Source: Oryzias latipes (Eukaryota > Chordata > Actinopteri > Beloniformes > Adrianichthyidae). Taken from it: a stretch of 64,000 bases of DNA. The stretch covers positions 22,247,161-22,311,160 of the forward strand of contig NC_019876.2 of NCBI RefSeq assembly GCF_002234675.1, read 5' to 3'. How positions within the stretch are numbered: the first letter of the stretch is position 1; every line of letters begins with the position of its first letter. Of this stretch, positions 48,831 through 61,444 are shown one piece after another. A model generated the notes under the pieces. It searched no databases. It saw nothing but the letters and a program-made list of their open reading frames with translations, and was not told the DNA's origin. The translations under genes were made by a program, and so were the position numbers.

Positions 48831-49240
48831 ACTCATTTTCACTCAGGGCCACATCATCAAAGCGGTTGTCCTCAAAGGGCCAGATATAACTTATACATGT
48901 AACTAAATGTAATGAAAAATAAACGTAACTACTCCTTAATGCTAAATTACTCATTTATTTATTATAACTTTTTAAAGTAACAATTACAGTTCCATAGAAA
49001 ACATATGTTTGCTTGTTACTCTAGCATAAATCCTTTTAAATTTGATTCTGTCAGGTTAGGTTATATAAACAGTGTTTAAGTCCTAATGTATAGTTACCCA
49101 ATCCCGTATTTCAAGTCAGATTCCCCCTAGATATTAATAAATACACACCAATTTCAATTTTTTATTTTAAGAAAATAAAAAATGTTATGCTCCTGCGGGC
49201 CACATAAAATGACATGGCGGGCCATGCGCATTGACACATG
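48831..49240. mobile_element. hAT-like non-autonomous element
   Basis: The left end CAGGGGTGTCAAACTCATTTTC, then GGGCCACATCA, and the right part GCGGGCCACATAAAATG, then TTGACACATGTG form the usual ends of a common fish hAT-derived repeat. The right end is degraded; no target duplication seen. Confidence 0.55.
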
Positions 49241-49389
49241 TGCACTAAGGTGTGAAGCTTATGACGCAATATCCGCGCTGTTGCAATGCACTTCACTAAA
49301 ACGAAAGAAAAATTCATGCACTGACCAAAAGCAGTCGACATTTAGTCGGCAATTGGTCTCTGTGGTAAACTTCTGATCACCGTCTTTTT

Positions 49390-49780
49390 GTCACCAATCC
49401 CACCATTTCTGATTCATCGGCCATTATATTATATTCTTGGGGGACTTCAATATCCACATGGACAATCCTACCAAAGACTTCACAGCTTGTACACAGTTTG
49501 GACTATTCCGGCACACATCAATGAAAAATACCATAAATATTAAGAACATCAGTTCGGAAACCCTGACTGCTGCATTAGCTCTCTACTTATTGTTAATCGG
49601 GTTTTTCAACTCCCGATTGTCTAGTTTTGCACAACATCAAAAATCTTCAAGGTCTCTTTGTTATCTTCACGAAAAACAAGATCATCAACCTTGGTTCATC
49701 CCCACCCTTAGACGGTTAAAAACGCAAGGATACAACTGGTAGCAGAATGACTGGCGTTCCTATTCACAAAGGACTTTATC
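49390..49780 (+). pseudogene. LINE endonuclease fragment (CR1/L2/Rex1-like)
   Basis: ILGDFNIHMDNPTKDFTACT near 49,430 is the APE endonuclease GDFNIH block. HQPWFIPTLRRLKTQ near 49,690 is the downstream PWFTPELRxLK-like block. Stops and frameshifts abound. Confidence 0.65.
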
Positions 49781-50565
49781 AAAATCATATTTTACATTAC
49801 TGGACGAGCCAAATCCACCCATTATTCTGGTCTAATTACTCCTTTAGTGCTCAGAAATATTTAAAAAAACTGACCTTTCTCAACATATGGAATCTTGTGT
49901 TTTCATAAATACCTTGATCTCTTTTACTCAACTTCAGTAGACGTGGTTTCATGTTTCTCTGCTCCACCACTGAATATTTCTGTCTGGCTTTGGGTCTGAA
50001 ACTGCCTCACTAAAAATGAGCATTGGTGTTCTTCAAGCAGCTAATTTTGGTTTTCAATAAATTCTCATTCTTCTTCATCTGAATACGGCCTTTGACTGTT
50101 GCTGCTGTTTAACAGAACCACAGGTAAACACAAACAGGACAGATCATCTCTGATGTGTCCCAGAATACTCGGAATCTTGATAATGAATCCTGACACGCAC
50201 ATTGACCTGAGTTCACTTGTTTGAACTTTCTGAGAATGGAAGCTTGGGCAAGACAGAGCGCAGTGACAATTTTGTTCGACCCATGCAATTAACGTCTAAA
50301 AAATACTTTTATTCAGGAAAATAAATCCACCATTTCCAGTTGCTGTGAATAGCAAAAAAAGCAATAGAAATCAAATTGATATTTTAATCTAGACTGCACA
50401 TATGTACATTTAGTGCAGCTGGATTTTTTGTTAGTTGTGTGTAGCCCTGGCACACGGGGAAATAGGGGTTCAACTCCCAGGGTGTGCAATAAATTTAATT
50501 CAGATTGGGTCTTTGGACAACACCCTTCACGCTACTGTCTACCTATGTAGCCACAAGAAGACCCA
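49781..50565. other. Non-coding, probably old LINE debris
   Basis: No clear domain; weak RT-like wording near 49,940-50,110 was not convincing. Confidence 0.3.
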
Positions 50566-50740
50566 AGTCTAAGTCCCCCTTTGGGGGTCCCCATCCCGGA
50601 TAAAATACAAGGTTGTGTCGGGAAGGTCATCCGGCGTAAGAAATCTCTGCCATACCAAATGTGTGAATCAGTGGAAGCTAATTCGCTGTGGCAACGCCTG
50701 ACAGGATAAGTTGAAAGGGGAACAACCGGATATATGCATA
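50566..50740. mobile_element. RTE-like LINE 3' tail
   Basis: GTTGTGTCGGGAAGGTCATCCGGCGTAAGAAATCTCTGCC, then GTGGCAACGCCTGACAGG resembles the common fish RTE/BovB-like 3' tail (GGGCATCCGGCGTAAAA). Confidence 0.5.
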
Positions 50741-51360
50741 TTTGTGGTTGTAAACTCTTACTTTTTACAGGCGAAATACTACTCAGATAGAAACAATTAC
50801 ACAAGCTGCCTTTAAAATCCCACTATGATTATCTTTTGATCTATTTTAAAAGAGTTCCAAGTTCTCTTTTAACTATGACTTTGCTGTTGGAAAAATGCAG
50901 TTTTAGGCTTAACAGTCTTTATCTATGTCCTCCAATTAAGAGAAAAATGCCACAAAAACATGTTCAAAACACAAAAAAAACACAATTTTCATCTGAAATT
51001 TCTGTCCAGCACGACCAATTAACTCTTGGATCTTTCACTGAAAAAGAAAATGAAACAAAAAAGAGGGCAGGATTTCTCCGGAACAGCAGGTTTTTCTTGG
51101 GCCCCATCACACTCCATGGGTGACTGTTTGTCATCAGATCCAACACGCCCTCAACAGACATCCCAGGCAGGATCCTCTCCACTCTCAGCACAAAAAAGAT
51201 GACAGAAGGCTGTTCTTCATTTCTCATTTTCTAGTATTTAGCAAACATAGCTTTCAGAAAAATTCTGCTCTGTTTGTTAGACTGTTTTTCTTTCTCCTTT
51301 TCTTTGTAATGTTTGTCATTGTGTTACACACAGACTACCTAAGTGTTGGTTTCAGCTTTT
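50741..51360. other. Non-coding, nothing recognised
   Basis: No supported gene; AT-rich. Confidence 0.35.
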
Positions 51361-51364
51361 CCAG

Positions 51365-51532
51365 ATCTACGCAGCAGATAAGGCGGGTCTGTCTCCGGTT
51401 GCTGCTGCAGGCAGAGGTGGAGGAGCTGCTGGACAGCATTCTTCTCAAATCTGCCATCACCATGTACATACTGCATGTTCAGTGCATGCGCTCACCACCG
51501 GTGTCACTGTGGAAACTACACAGGTGCACTAA
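51365..51532 (+). other. Possible orphan exon of unknown gene
   Basis: After a pyrimidine tract ending TTTTCCAG comes an open stretch reading QIRRVCLRLLLQAEVEELLD then SILLKSAITMYILH. GTGCAC (a weak donor) follows at 51,523. It is GC-richer than its surroundings and amphipathic-helical. I do not recognise the family and see no partner exon, so it may be a decayed exon or chance. Confidence 0.25.
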
Positions 51533-51599
51533 TTCCTTTTTCTTTCCTTTTTTGTCATCCAAATCTGAGTCTCAACATTATTTAAGATGACTAACTGCT

Positions 51600-54126
51600 A
51601 AAAGTGCTTTATAATTACTTTATTTGAATAAATGGGAAAGGTCAAACTTTGGGGGGGAAAGGGTTTTTCTGTATGAACATGATGAAATCTAAATGTCAGA
51701 TTAGTCCAAAACATGGCAAAAAATAAGAAACAACAAAGAGATTATGAATTGATGTCATAAATACTATCAAATCCCAATTGAACAAAAAACTGTAAAGAGA
51801 TTCAGCTAGAAAAATTGAAATAAAGATAATATCAAAGAGAAATATAAAAGTCTAAAAAACAATAAAAGGTTTGTTCTTCAAAACTTTAGAGGTCTTAGAG
51901 GAAAAGTCTTTCTTTCTACATCAAAAACACATTTACAGAGACATTAAATAGCATTAAAATGTTTTTCTTGCGCTAGACACATTCAAATGTGCTTTTGAAG
52001 TTTGCAAATGAGCTTTACAAATTCAGTTGAATAAAGTTATTTCAATTTGAAGCAGAGATAAAATAAACATCCAGAGAATAATTTCTGCTCTGCAGACATG
52101 AGCTGAAATGCTCTAAACTAAAGAAATACATCTTTTTGTCTTTGTCATATGAGAGTTAAGCAGGTGACTCTGTCACCAATCCACCAGCATGACCCATCAA
52201 ACTTTCTGTTTCTGCTCAGGGCTGAACTCCTGAATGCAGCCAGACTTTCTTCAACGACAAAACACAAGCATTTCTTTTGGAAATAACAGTTACACGGTTA
52301 AAGTAATTAAAAACAGAAAGTGTAATGCTGAAGTCTGTGGTGTCGCTTCAGTGCATCAAAGCCCTGCAGCCTCATTCAGGAGGATTGTCAGAAACATGGC
52401 CTCCAGTCTAATGAATCATGGAATTTTAGGTCTGCTGCTTGCACCAGGTTCACCCAAGTTCAGCCTTTACAAATATGTCCTCACATTTGAGTGAGTCCTG
52501 TGGCTGCAACACAAGCCCATATCATCAACCTTCCACCACCAAACAGCTGCTAGACATGCTGGAAATGGTGCTTTTTAGTGGCTGATGTTGTGCCAAGGAT
52601 CTGAGCAATCCAAAAACCGTGTTGGTCTTACTGTGTCAAAACAAAATTTAAGACCTGCACAGGCTTTAAAAGGCTGAGAGATTTCTGACATGTTTCACAT
52701 TTTAGCTCTCAACTTTCACAGCATTGCAGGCCCAGCCTTCAGTTTAACATTCCATTTAGGTAAAGCAGTTTACTATCGAGCAGTTGTCTCGAAATGATCA
52801 ACAACCTTTCCTTCATCAGTGCGGTGCAGCAGATGTTCTCTTGAGATGGTTTCTGGACACCTTCTTAAACGTTAGCAGGCCAAATGCAGCGCTAACCATG
52901 AAGACCTTTTACACTGGTTTTAAAACAGTTCATCTCCTTATGTCAGAATTTTTGTTTAACATAGATGACAAAGTGGATTAAAGAGGATTAAAACTGCCAC
53001 AGTTCTGCATGTCTGTCTTCTGGAAATAAATGAGTGAATCTTAACTGAAAAGTTAGTCTCCATAAAAAAGGAATCAAAGTTTGCACAAAATTAAAAAACA
53101 AACAAACAGGCTACTTGTTTGTGTCCGTTGATTTTCCATTCTGCAAATGCAAATATTAGTTATTTTATGTCTCAAGAGAATGAGGAGATTAAAAGCAAAA
53201 AGAGGAAAAGGTGCAGAAAATACAACTATGAAGACTATAAACAACACAATTATGCAACAAGTTGGATCTGCAAAAACCTGTTTTTCGTGCTTTGAACTTT
53301 AAATGTGTTTTTCCAAAGAACGAGGAAAAATATCCTCTTAGGCAACTACCTGGTTAAACCAGGGTTACAAAATGATCTTTAGATTTCATCTGTTCCGTCG
53401 TGCTTTTGAAACAGGAGCACAAGGGGGTGCTGTTGAATCATAGGTCAGAGTGGGTGCAGCAATCCAAAACCATCAAATAATATTCTATCATAGTAATAAA
53501 CAAGGAAATAGAAAACAAAACATACAAATAAAAAAACAAGTAATCTAGACTTCACAGTTTTTTTTCCCCGCTTTTCATGTTTAAACCAATAAAACTAATT
53601 TAAACATGATTTATTGTAGTTTATTGTTCCAGGAAAATGTCTAGGAGTTTTAATTTTTCCTGGAATTAATAATCACAGCTGTTTTAAACGAGTTTTCATA
53701 CAGATGTAAAAGGAAAGTGCAAAATACTTTCTTACTTCCTTTTTCAGCTGTTGGTTCAGACTTCCTTCTTCTTTTCTTTCTTCTCCTTTTTTCAGACAAG
53801 AGAATAAATGTGGGTTAAAGACAGTGGGAGAGGCATAAAAGACGACTCAAGTTCTTTGCTAGAAAAAAATTATTTGTATCTCTTGTAGTCTGTACGTGAA
53901 CTGGAATTATGATCATGGCAAATTATTATTATTATTATTTGTTTTTTAACTTGTCCTGTCCAACAGCTAAGCAAACAGATGAGAGCTGAAAGCCTTTTGT
54001 GTTGGACATATTTTACTTTTACAACAGGGGTTATGAATCTTATACACCAGATGTATATTTAACTAAACCCCTTTTGTAATTTCGGCTAAACTTTATTCAT
54101 GTTAATTATTTTTTGAAATATTTTTT
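51600..54126. other. Gene-empty AT-rich DNA
   Basis: No supported gene, RNA or transposon over 2.5 kb apart from a short (ATT)n tract near 53,922-53,940. Confidence 0.5.
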
Positions 54127-55437
54127 GTTGGACCAGACGGAAAAGAAAAGGAGGAAAGAAGACAGAGGGATGAAAGATAAGGGAGGGGGGGTAGGGGGGG
54201 TGATTATAGTAGCGAGGGTAATATCATGAAGCGTCAGAAAGCAACAAGTTGCTGGAGCTTTGTAATCACAACTGACAGGTTAAGATGTATGAAAAATCTA
54301 AAATGGGCGGGGCCTGTCCACACACACACACACACTCAAACGTTACAAACAGACCTGTTGGCTCCAAAAGACACAAACAAGTCTACATGGACATACTACC
54401 ACTAACATTCACACACGCCTACTTATGCATTCAGACTAACACACATGAAACATTTCATTCAGTCACGCAAACTGTGCAAAGGTGAAATACCACCTGTGCT
54501 CGAGTGAGTGTTCATGTTCTTCTGGGGTGGATGATGGAATGTAAAAAGAGGGAGAGAACCCAGCCGCCCCCCCACCAAGGCCCCCACCGCAGCAGCGGCA
54601 GCTGGGACCCCCCAACACCCGCACAGTACAGCAGATGGAGAAAGACCGCCCGCCACGCAACCACATCTGCCACCCCGGGCTGGGCCAGCAGGACCGCCAC
54701 AACGGCCCCCAATGCCAGAGAGCAGGGGGCGCAGGGGGTAGAGAGTGAAAGCCCCAGCCCGACCCGTAGACCAGCTTCCTCAACGCACCCAGGGGGCCCC
54801 AAGCCCCATACAGGCGGCCCACCACCACCCAGGAGTCCTGAGCATCCCCCCACACCAGCCACAGGCACGAGTCAGGACCCCCAGGGACCCCCATGCTCCA
54901 GGCAGCCCCCCCCCCCCCCCCCCCCCCCCCCCAGGCCACGGTTAGTCCAGGAGAGAGCAAGGCAGGGGGCGGCCTCCCCGCCCAAGAGGAGGACGCCCAA
55001 GAGGAGCGAGGGTCCCCAAGGGGTGTTAGAAATATGGCCCGACCAGGCTCACCCACAGTTGGAAAATATGAAGAAGGCCGGCGCCCAGGGACCAGGACCA
55101 GAACCCACACCACCAGGACACGGACACCCCCTGGCTCAGATGTGATATGATCCCCGGCTCCCGGTCTTGCCAGATATCCCTCTCCCTGCGTGGAGAGAGG
55201 GCCGCTGGGCCCAGGAAGCCAGCACCCCAGGGACATGGCTGCTGTGACAGTGGGCCCCGGTTCCCCCAGTCAGGGAAGGGGCGGAGGACAGAAGATCAGA
55301 AGTCCCTCTTCCTTGTCTGATGTATGTGTGTTGGTGAGTGTGTGTCTGTGTGTTGGAGTGTGTATTTGTGATGTAAAGGGTGTGTGTACTAAAGAGTGTG
55401 GTTATAATTGGCGGGAAAGACACTGAGAGGATCATGG
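54127..55437 (+). repeat. Dispersed repeat family R2, longest copy
   Basis: Begins TGTTGGACCAGACGGAAAAG, then a G-run, then CATGAAGCGTCAGAAAGC and GGGGCCTGTCCACACAC. It continues through a 700-bp GC-rich stretch that stays open in many frames (Pro/Arg or Gly/Leu rich) and ends ATAATTGGCGGGAAAGACACTGAGAGGATCATGGC-like. Shorter copies form the inverted pair at 26,500-28,270. The predicted proteins are composition artefacts. Class not determined. Confidence 0.7.
54906..54932. repeat. Poly-C run
   Basis: About 26 consecutive C inside the R2 copy; length probably unreliable. Confidence 0.9.
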
Positions 55438-57099
55438 CAAATTAAAAAAAAATTGTTTGGTGAAGAAGTTATCTTATTTTGTCCAGATAAATGTTTTTTT
55501 TTCCTAAAATTGTGATAGCAGACTGAACATTTTTGCCTATTTTAAAAGTATGGATTTCTAAAAAAGTATTTTGAAAGTAATTAGAGCAAAAGGAAAACAA
55601 GTCTAAAAGTATTTTATTAAAGTATTTATTAAATCCAACTTTCTGAAACTTTCTCTCTGAACTTCTTGCTGTTTCTAACATGATTATATCTCTAAAGCTA
55701 CGTTCACACTGCCCTCGGCAACTCACAAACTTGTGGCCACTTCCAATGAAAGTGTATTCAGGGGTGTCAGCATCAAGGCCTCAAGGCCCAGTGTTCAACC
55801 TGCCAATGCTCCTCCTTCTTGGCTAAACTCACCTGATCCAGGCAATCAGCTGCAGATAAGGCAGGATTTTTGGAGAACCAACAGGAGGGCGGCCCTTGAG
55901 TCTGTCACTGTGTAAACGTGTGTTTCAGGCTTTTTCGTTTAAAACCTTCATATTCACATTTAGTTACACAAGTTTCTACAACTATTTTTGGGCTCAGCAT
56001 AAATTGTACAGTACAAGCGTTGCCAGCTAAGCCACATTGAACTTTGACCACTCATGAACGCGAATATGCTATTGATATATGGGTTTGGTTTATCTGGTGA
56101 ACTAGTGAACCGACACATGGCGAAAAGCCTAATGACGTCTGCGACTGTTTAAAAAAAAAAGATAAACCGAGGCTGCTCTCCTGACATGATGGTAATCCAT
56201 AACTGCCATTGCAAGCGCATATGCAATGCCCAAATAGTGAGATTTGCACCATTTCACACAAAGCCTCTTTTAATTGTAGGTGCCAAACATGCACTGTTAT
56301 ACGGTAAAAAAAAACAAAAAGCACGTTCAACAACGTGCTTTTAGCGATCTTTTTTTGTCTGCGTGAACCAGGATCAGACATTTGATGTCTGCCTTTGATT
56401 CACACTGATTTAAATAAAGAAATACGCAAAAATACAATCTTAAGAGGAATATTTTATACATATCCTCTATGGGCAGAACATGTTAAAAACACCAAAACCC
56501 CAATTTTCACATGAGTTTAAAGGAATCGTTACACCCTTACATAAAGTACATACAATATAACATTAAAACTTGGAGACAAAACAGACAAAACATAAAACAC
56601 TGTGATAAAAGCAGCAACTAAACAAGAAGAAAAGAGAAAATAAAAAAGTGGCTTTTTACAAAATTGAAAAACAGTGGGGTGACATGACCCCATCCTCACA
56701 TAATACAACCGCAGCAGCACTGAAGTCCTTCAGAAGAGCAGACGTGTGATCATAAAGGTGCATAAATGTGCTTGACACACATTTAAAGACCACAAAAGCT
56801 GGAGTGCAGGCCCGAAGCAACAAGCTAGTAGATTTCAGAAATTGATGGCAGAACTCTGGAACTTTATCAGTACAGGTTGGCAGCAGAAAAAAAACGATTG
56901 CATGAAGGTCTGCAGCTGAAAAAATCTCATTGCTGCTTTTATCAGAGACGCTTGGAGGAAAATGGTTTGCAAACTAGACTTAATGTCCACACTGGTTGGT
57001 GCAAATGCACTGAAATGGGGGTTTCTGTAAAACATCGGAGGCCTGTTTGGCGTTGCAGACTGGGTGTGGTAACATTCTCATTGTCTATTCATTAAGTTA
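55438..57099. other. Intergenic DNA with degraded DNA-transposon pieces
   Basis: 55,759-55,905 (CAGGGGTGTCAGCATCAAGG, then CTCAAGGCCCAGTG, then GCGGCCCTTGAG) looks like a hAT-type non-autonomous repeat. 55,697-55,720 (AAGCTACGTTCACACTGCC) and 56,330-56,410 resemble ends of another. No gene supported. Confidence 0.4.
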
Positions 57100-57504
57100 G
57101 TCAGGAGGGGGAAAAATGGAAAGTTTGAGCGTGGAGCGGGACTGTGGGGCTTCTGTTAGAGCAGAAGGGGAGGAGAGCGGAGAGCGATGGGAGTGCGTGG
57201 GACAGCCGGCCTGTTGCAGAGGGGAGGGCTATTGCAGATTGGACATTCCCGGGCTGGAAAAGACATCAGAGACAGCAAAGGGGAAGAAAGGAGGAAGTCT
57301 TTTCTCATGTTATTTTTACTCTGAAACTGTTTAACACCACTGAAACCTGAGAAAAGGGAAGATCGGACACCAGGAGAGGTCAACTACATGGAGAAAGAGC
57401 GGCTGAATCTGACCGAGAGCAGAAAGTTTTGCTGAGAATGTGGAGAGGAAGCGGAGTCAGGAAAGGATCTGAGGACTATGTAAGAATTCCCGACTGAAGT
57501 CATG
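57100..57504 (+). other. Possible first exon (5' UTR plus ATG) of a downstream gene
   Basis: Purine-rich, GC-raised sequence ends in ...GAAGTCATG at 57,502-57,504, immediately followed by a consensus donor GTGAGT. An exon that ends exactly on its ATG and splices in phase 0 is a common vertebrate first-exon layout. Downstream coding exons are not recognisable in the window, so they would lie beyond a long first intron. The upstream boundary is unknown. Confidence 0.4.
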
Positions 57505-59880
57505 GTGAGTTCCCAGTTTCTGTGTTGTGTTTGTGTGACAGGCTGAAGAAAAAGGGACATTTCTGTCCAGGAAATGCAATTCTGTTAGTCATTTGAAGAA
57601 AAAGTTAGAGCAGCTTCTTGTTTCAACGGGTGTTCAAAAATTTCAAACTTTTACAGCCTAAATTTGGAAGAACTTGCTTTCAAAAGTTCCCTTCATGTCA
57701 GCCACATTTGAGTTTGGAAAAAGTTGAGTCTGCACATCCATCAGTCTTCAGGGTTGCAAAATCCCAGAGACGGAAGATGAAGACATGATGTCAGTCGTGT
57801 GACGTTGGTGAGTTCTGTGGCTGCCTTGCAGATAAACGAACGAGTGTTGTGTCTCCTTGGATTTTACCCTCGGCCCACACCCACTGATGGGTGAGCCGCA
57901 GAGGCTGCGAGAAGATAGCAGACACATGCAAATATGCATGCTCGCAAATTCATTTCAGAGAAAAAAAGGCATGGAGAAAGATGGATGAGGGTCATATTCC
58001 AGCTTCTGTGCAGGGTGGAGCAGTTTGGCAGAGAGGGGAGGAGGGGACAACTGGGGAGGGAAGGAGCCTTCAGCTCCTTTTATTTTAAGAGGCTTGGGCC
58101 ATTGCAGCGGTGGTTTCTGTGATGCCACATTTTCCACATTGGACCTGGGAGAAAATGGAAAACAGAGAAAAATCAGAACAAGGCATGGCATGGACGTCGG
58201 AGGAGGAGGAACATGTGCTGCACAGTTTCACCTCCCGCTGCGCACAGTTGGGTTTGAAATGGAAAACAGCAGCAAAGAACAGTCAGGGCCCAGCAGAGTG
58301 AAGGCTTTCTGCTGCCGCCTCAATCCGTTTGCATTTAATGAGTGACCCTGACCTCTGCAAGGATGGTGTCTGCAGAGGTGGACGTGGCTGCTGCCACATA
58401 GGTGCTAGAATGCAGCAGGAAACCATGCACCCTGTTTTCTAGTCCCAGACTGCCTTCCAAGAACATGTGACATGAGTAATGCTGTCATTTCTTTTGAGGG
58501 ATTGATTAATTATGACATGTGACACCAGCAAGGAATTCTTTTCCTGTCTTGAACAAAACAACAAAGCAAAACTAAACCATCAGGACCAATTTAACACCTC
58601 ACGAATCACTTTTCTGAGCAATCCAAGAAATATTCACAATGAACTTCTTATTAATATCATAATTCAGATGTTGGTACGTTGTTCCACAGTTTAACACGAC
58701 AGCAAGACAGTAGAAAAGACATGAGGGATATTACATTGTCCTTTAACCTGTTTGGTGAATTTGATCACTTTGAAGACTAGGATGCAGCAGAAGAGAATAA
58801 AGGGGAAGATGAGACACGAGGAGTAAACACCGGAGGAATTAAACTATTTATACTTTAGTATTTGTTGTAACTGGAAAAAAAACAAATTGAAAGAAGTGAT
58901 CTGAAATTATGATGTTTAGACTATTTACCCGTTTCCTCTTCTGCTGCTGAGCAAGTTCGGTAAGGGCTCTGCAGCCGTTACCATGACAAAGAGCCGAATC
59001 AGATAGTCCTAAAAAATAACCATATTAATGTACTAATCATTGATTCAATATGTGTTTCTTTTGGAATTGACAATGCTGAAAATGTCTGAAGTGGAAAGTT
59101 GCACAGGAGCATCCCGGTAGCTGGAATTTTACTAAGCAGCCTGTTCTTTCACCGATGCTTAGAGAAGCAGTCGCATGACAGCTGATGATTTATGCACCTG
59201 AGCACATTTCAGCTCTTGAATGCAGAGTTTGATGGCTGCCAAAGCAAACAGTTAAAGCAGCAAAAAACCCTCAGGGTCAGAATGATGCTGTCACTCACAG
59301 GAACCTGACTTTTACGCGGTTTCCTGTGATTGTCCAGACTTTCTGATGTGCAGTGCACATGAACATGGGTTGGTTGTAATGCTGCAGCTTGCAGCCTTAA
59401 GTCCCATCCTCACATCATCTTCATTTATGAAATTGTTCATCTTTTCAGGCAGACCATACTTGTCATATGAAAAAAGGAATGTGAGACCAAATTAAACACA
59501 TTTGAGCAATAAATTGTACAAGAAAATTCACTTATCACAATGCAGACTAAGAAGTTCAACCTAATACAATGGCTTTGTTTTTCTTAGCTTTTTGATTCTT
59601 TTTTTAGGACTTTGTGTAGTATTTAGCCTCCCTGCTTTTTTGGTTCAGTTTAAGGATCTTTAATCCTTGATTAGATACAAACGTTATTGTGTTAATTTCA
59701 GTATACAAACGACTGATTGTTATACATTCAAGGAAAGAATGGTTATTGAGCTCTGACAGGATGCATGGACGGATGGAAAGATTGATAGATGAACTAGATG
59801 TACATGCATCCTATAACATTTATGTGATGATTCTTAACTTTTTAAATGAAGTAAACATGTTGGATGGATTTTTATTTTCA
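57505..59880. other. Intergenic or intronic DNA, with one dispersed repeat
   Basis: 58,745-58,925 is the second copy of R3 (see 31,925-32,110). 57,800-58,350 is GC-richer and could hold regulatory or conserved non-coding sequence, which cannot be judged without alignment. No coding exon is supported. Confidence 0.4.
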
Positions 59881-60060
59881 GAAAGAGCTTTATTAAATCC
59901 TTTAAATCAGAGATTTCAGAATGTCCAATTAAATGATGAATCTTTTGTTGCAGAGTCAGTGATGGCGTACCACAAGGCTCTGTGCTTGGTCTATTATTTT
60001 TCAAATTTCTTCTGCTCCTCTTAGGTAACAGAATCTAGCAAAACAGCACCCCTCCTTTCA
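59881..60060 (+). pseudogene. LINE reverse transcriptase fragment
   Basis: RFQNVQLNDESFVAESV, then in another frame SDGVPQGSVLG near 59,955-59,985 is the RT block (xGVPQGSVLGPLLF). Heavily degraded. Confidence 0.6.
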
Positions 60061-60144
60061 TGTTTTTTTTTCCAGCTGTTTTAGAGTTTGGAGTTAGCAT
60101 GTTTCATCACAACAATACAGTCCTAATTCAAAACAGCTCCTAGC

Positions 60145-60290
60145 CGAGAGGTGGGTAACTCCAGTTCTCAAGGACCGATGTGTCTTTTTCAGGTATCCAT
60201 GGTGATTGGCCAAATCAGATGTGTCCAGTCAATTAAGTCAAATCAGAGTTGGGTATGTTGGAAAACAAGCAGGAATGTGACGCCCGATGC
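60145..60290. mobile_element. hAT-like non-autonomous repeat fragment
   Basis: GAGGTGGGTAACTCCAGTTCTCAAGGACCG, then GAAAACAAGCAGGAATGTGAC follows the wording of a common fish hAT-derived repeat. Confidence 0.4.
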
Positions 60291-60579
60291 CCGATGAGAG
60301 TTCAGGTTCAAGTTCTTGTTAGACCCAACTGACAATGCACTCATCTTCCCTCAGTGGGAGCATCATGAGAGCCTGATGTTTTAGCACGGGACAACCAGGG
60401 AAAACTTCAAGGTTGTGCGGGTGAGCATCTGCATCATTGTCTCTGATGGTCTCTTTTTGTTCCTGTCCTCATGACAAGGCAACAAATGTGTTTCAGAAAC
60501 GGCCGGTTCTGCTTGAATGGCTTAAGTAAAATGCAGTTTTAGATTTTTCCAACCAAAACTCAGTGAGGCTGAAGTTTAA

Positions 60580-61408
60580 AGGCCCGTACACACCGGGACG
60601 AATATTCGCCAGCCGTTATTCGCCAGCATTTTTCAACACGTCTTTTGTGTTCACACCCAGGCGATTTTCACTGACGATGAGCCGAGCGAAGACGCAATTT
60701 CATTCCCTGACATTAGATGGCGCTTAATGTAAAACAGAAATAATCCTGTACACAAGGTGGCGCTGCGCAACTTTACGCTTATTAAACTCGCTTTTCACTC
60801 AGAAGAAGTGAGCAAGTATTTACGTGCTTGTCAGAATCATACAAAAAACGTGAATATTTCCAGCACCAGTAGCTCTAGCTCCAGCTCCAGCGATGAAGAA
60901 ATCATTGTTCTGTTGAATGATGAAAGACGCCGGAAAAGACGTCGATTTTGGGTACATCCCATAGTTACGAGAAGAGAAGAACATGGGGAGTTTTATCGAC
61001 TCGTACAAGAGCTGAAAATGTGTCATGAGCTTTTTCCGGGATATTTTAGAATGTCCGTCATTATTTCTTTGCGGCAGTGTAGACGCTACTTGGCGTCTAT
61101 CTTCTCCGCTGGTATGTGTGCTCAGAAAGGCAGTTTTGTGTTTGACCCCCCCCAAGTTGTGTTTTACTGTAACTTCAGAAGCTCCAGACACATGTGCAAA
61201 AGCGCCATTCTCATTGGTCGTATAGTTTTTGACGCGGCGCGTCAAACCAAAAAAACGAACCCGAGGCGTTTTTTAAAAAGTGACGCTTTGACGCGTGGCG
61301 TTTTTTCGTGTCGGTGTGCACATTCACATTGGTGCCCTTTGTTTAGTGAAGAGGCGTTAAACGTTGGCGAATATCGCGCGCGAAATTCGTCCCGGTGTGT
61401 TCGGGCCT
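60580..61408 (+). mobile_element. PIF-Harbinger element, internally deleted
   Basis: The 829-bp element has inverted termini AGGCCCGTACACACCGGGAC and a near-perfect complement (one mismatch in the first 20 bp) at 61,389-61,408, flanked by a 3-bp duplication TAA (60,577-60,579 and 61,409-61,411), the usual Harbinger target. GGCGAATA words repeat just inside both ends. The interior keeps the N-terminal part of a transposase and then jumps to 3' terminal sequence. Confidence 0.85.
60757..61120 (+). pseudogene. HARBI1-like transposase, N-terminal fragment
   Basis: The open frame from 60,757 runs through SSTSSSSSSSSDEEIIVLL, then RRRFWVHPI and HGEFYRLVQELKMCHELFPG, then YFRMS. W-V-H-P-I, G-E-F and Y-F-R-M-S are the standard N-terminal landmarks of Harbinger (HARBI1-like) transposases. 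After SLRQCRRYLASIFSAG the frame enters the element's 3' terminal region, so the DDE catalytic core is deleted. The open frame continues to 61,530 past the element end, which is fortuitous. In intact elements this enzyme works with a separate Myb-like DNA-binding protein. Confidence 0.8.
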
Positions 61409-61444
61409 TAACTCTGAAAGTTGCGTATCCTCCAACTCTAGTTG

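Noticed and set aside
54463..55236. 257-codon and 213-codon proline/glycine-rich open frames on both strands
   Set aside because: GC-rich repeat R2 with poly-C; several frames open at once and the same repeat recurs at 26.5-28.3 kb.
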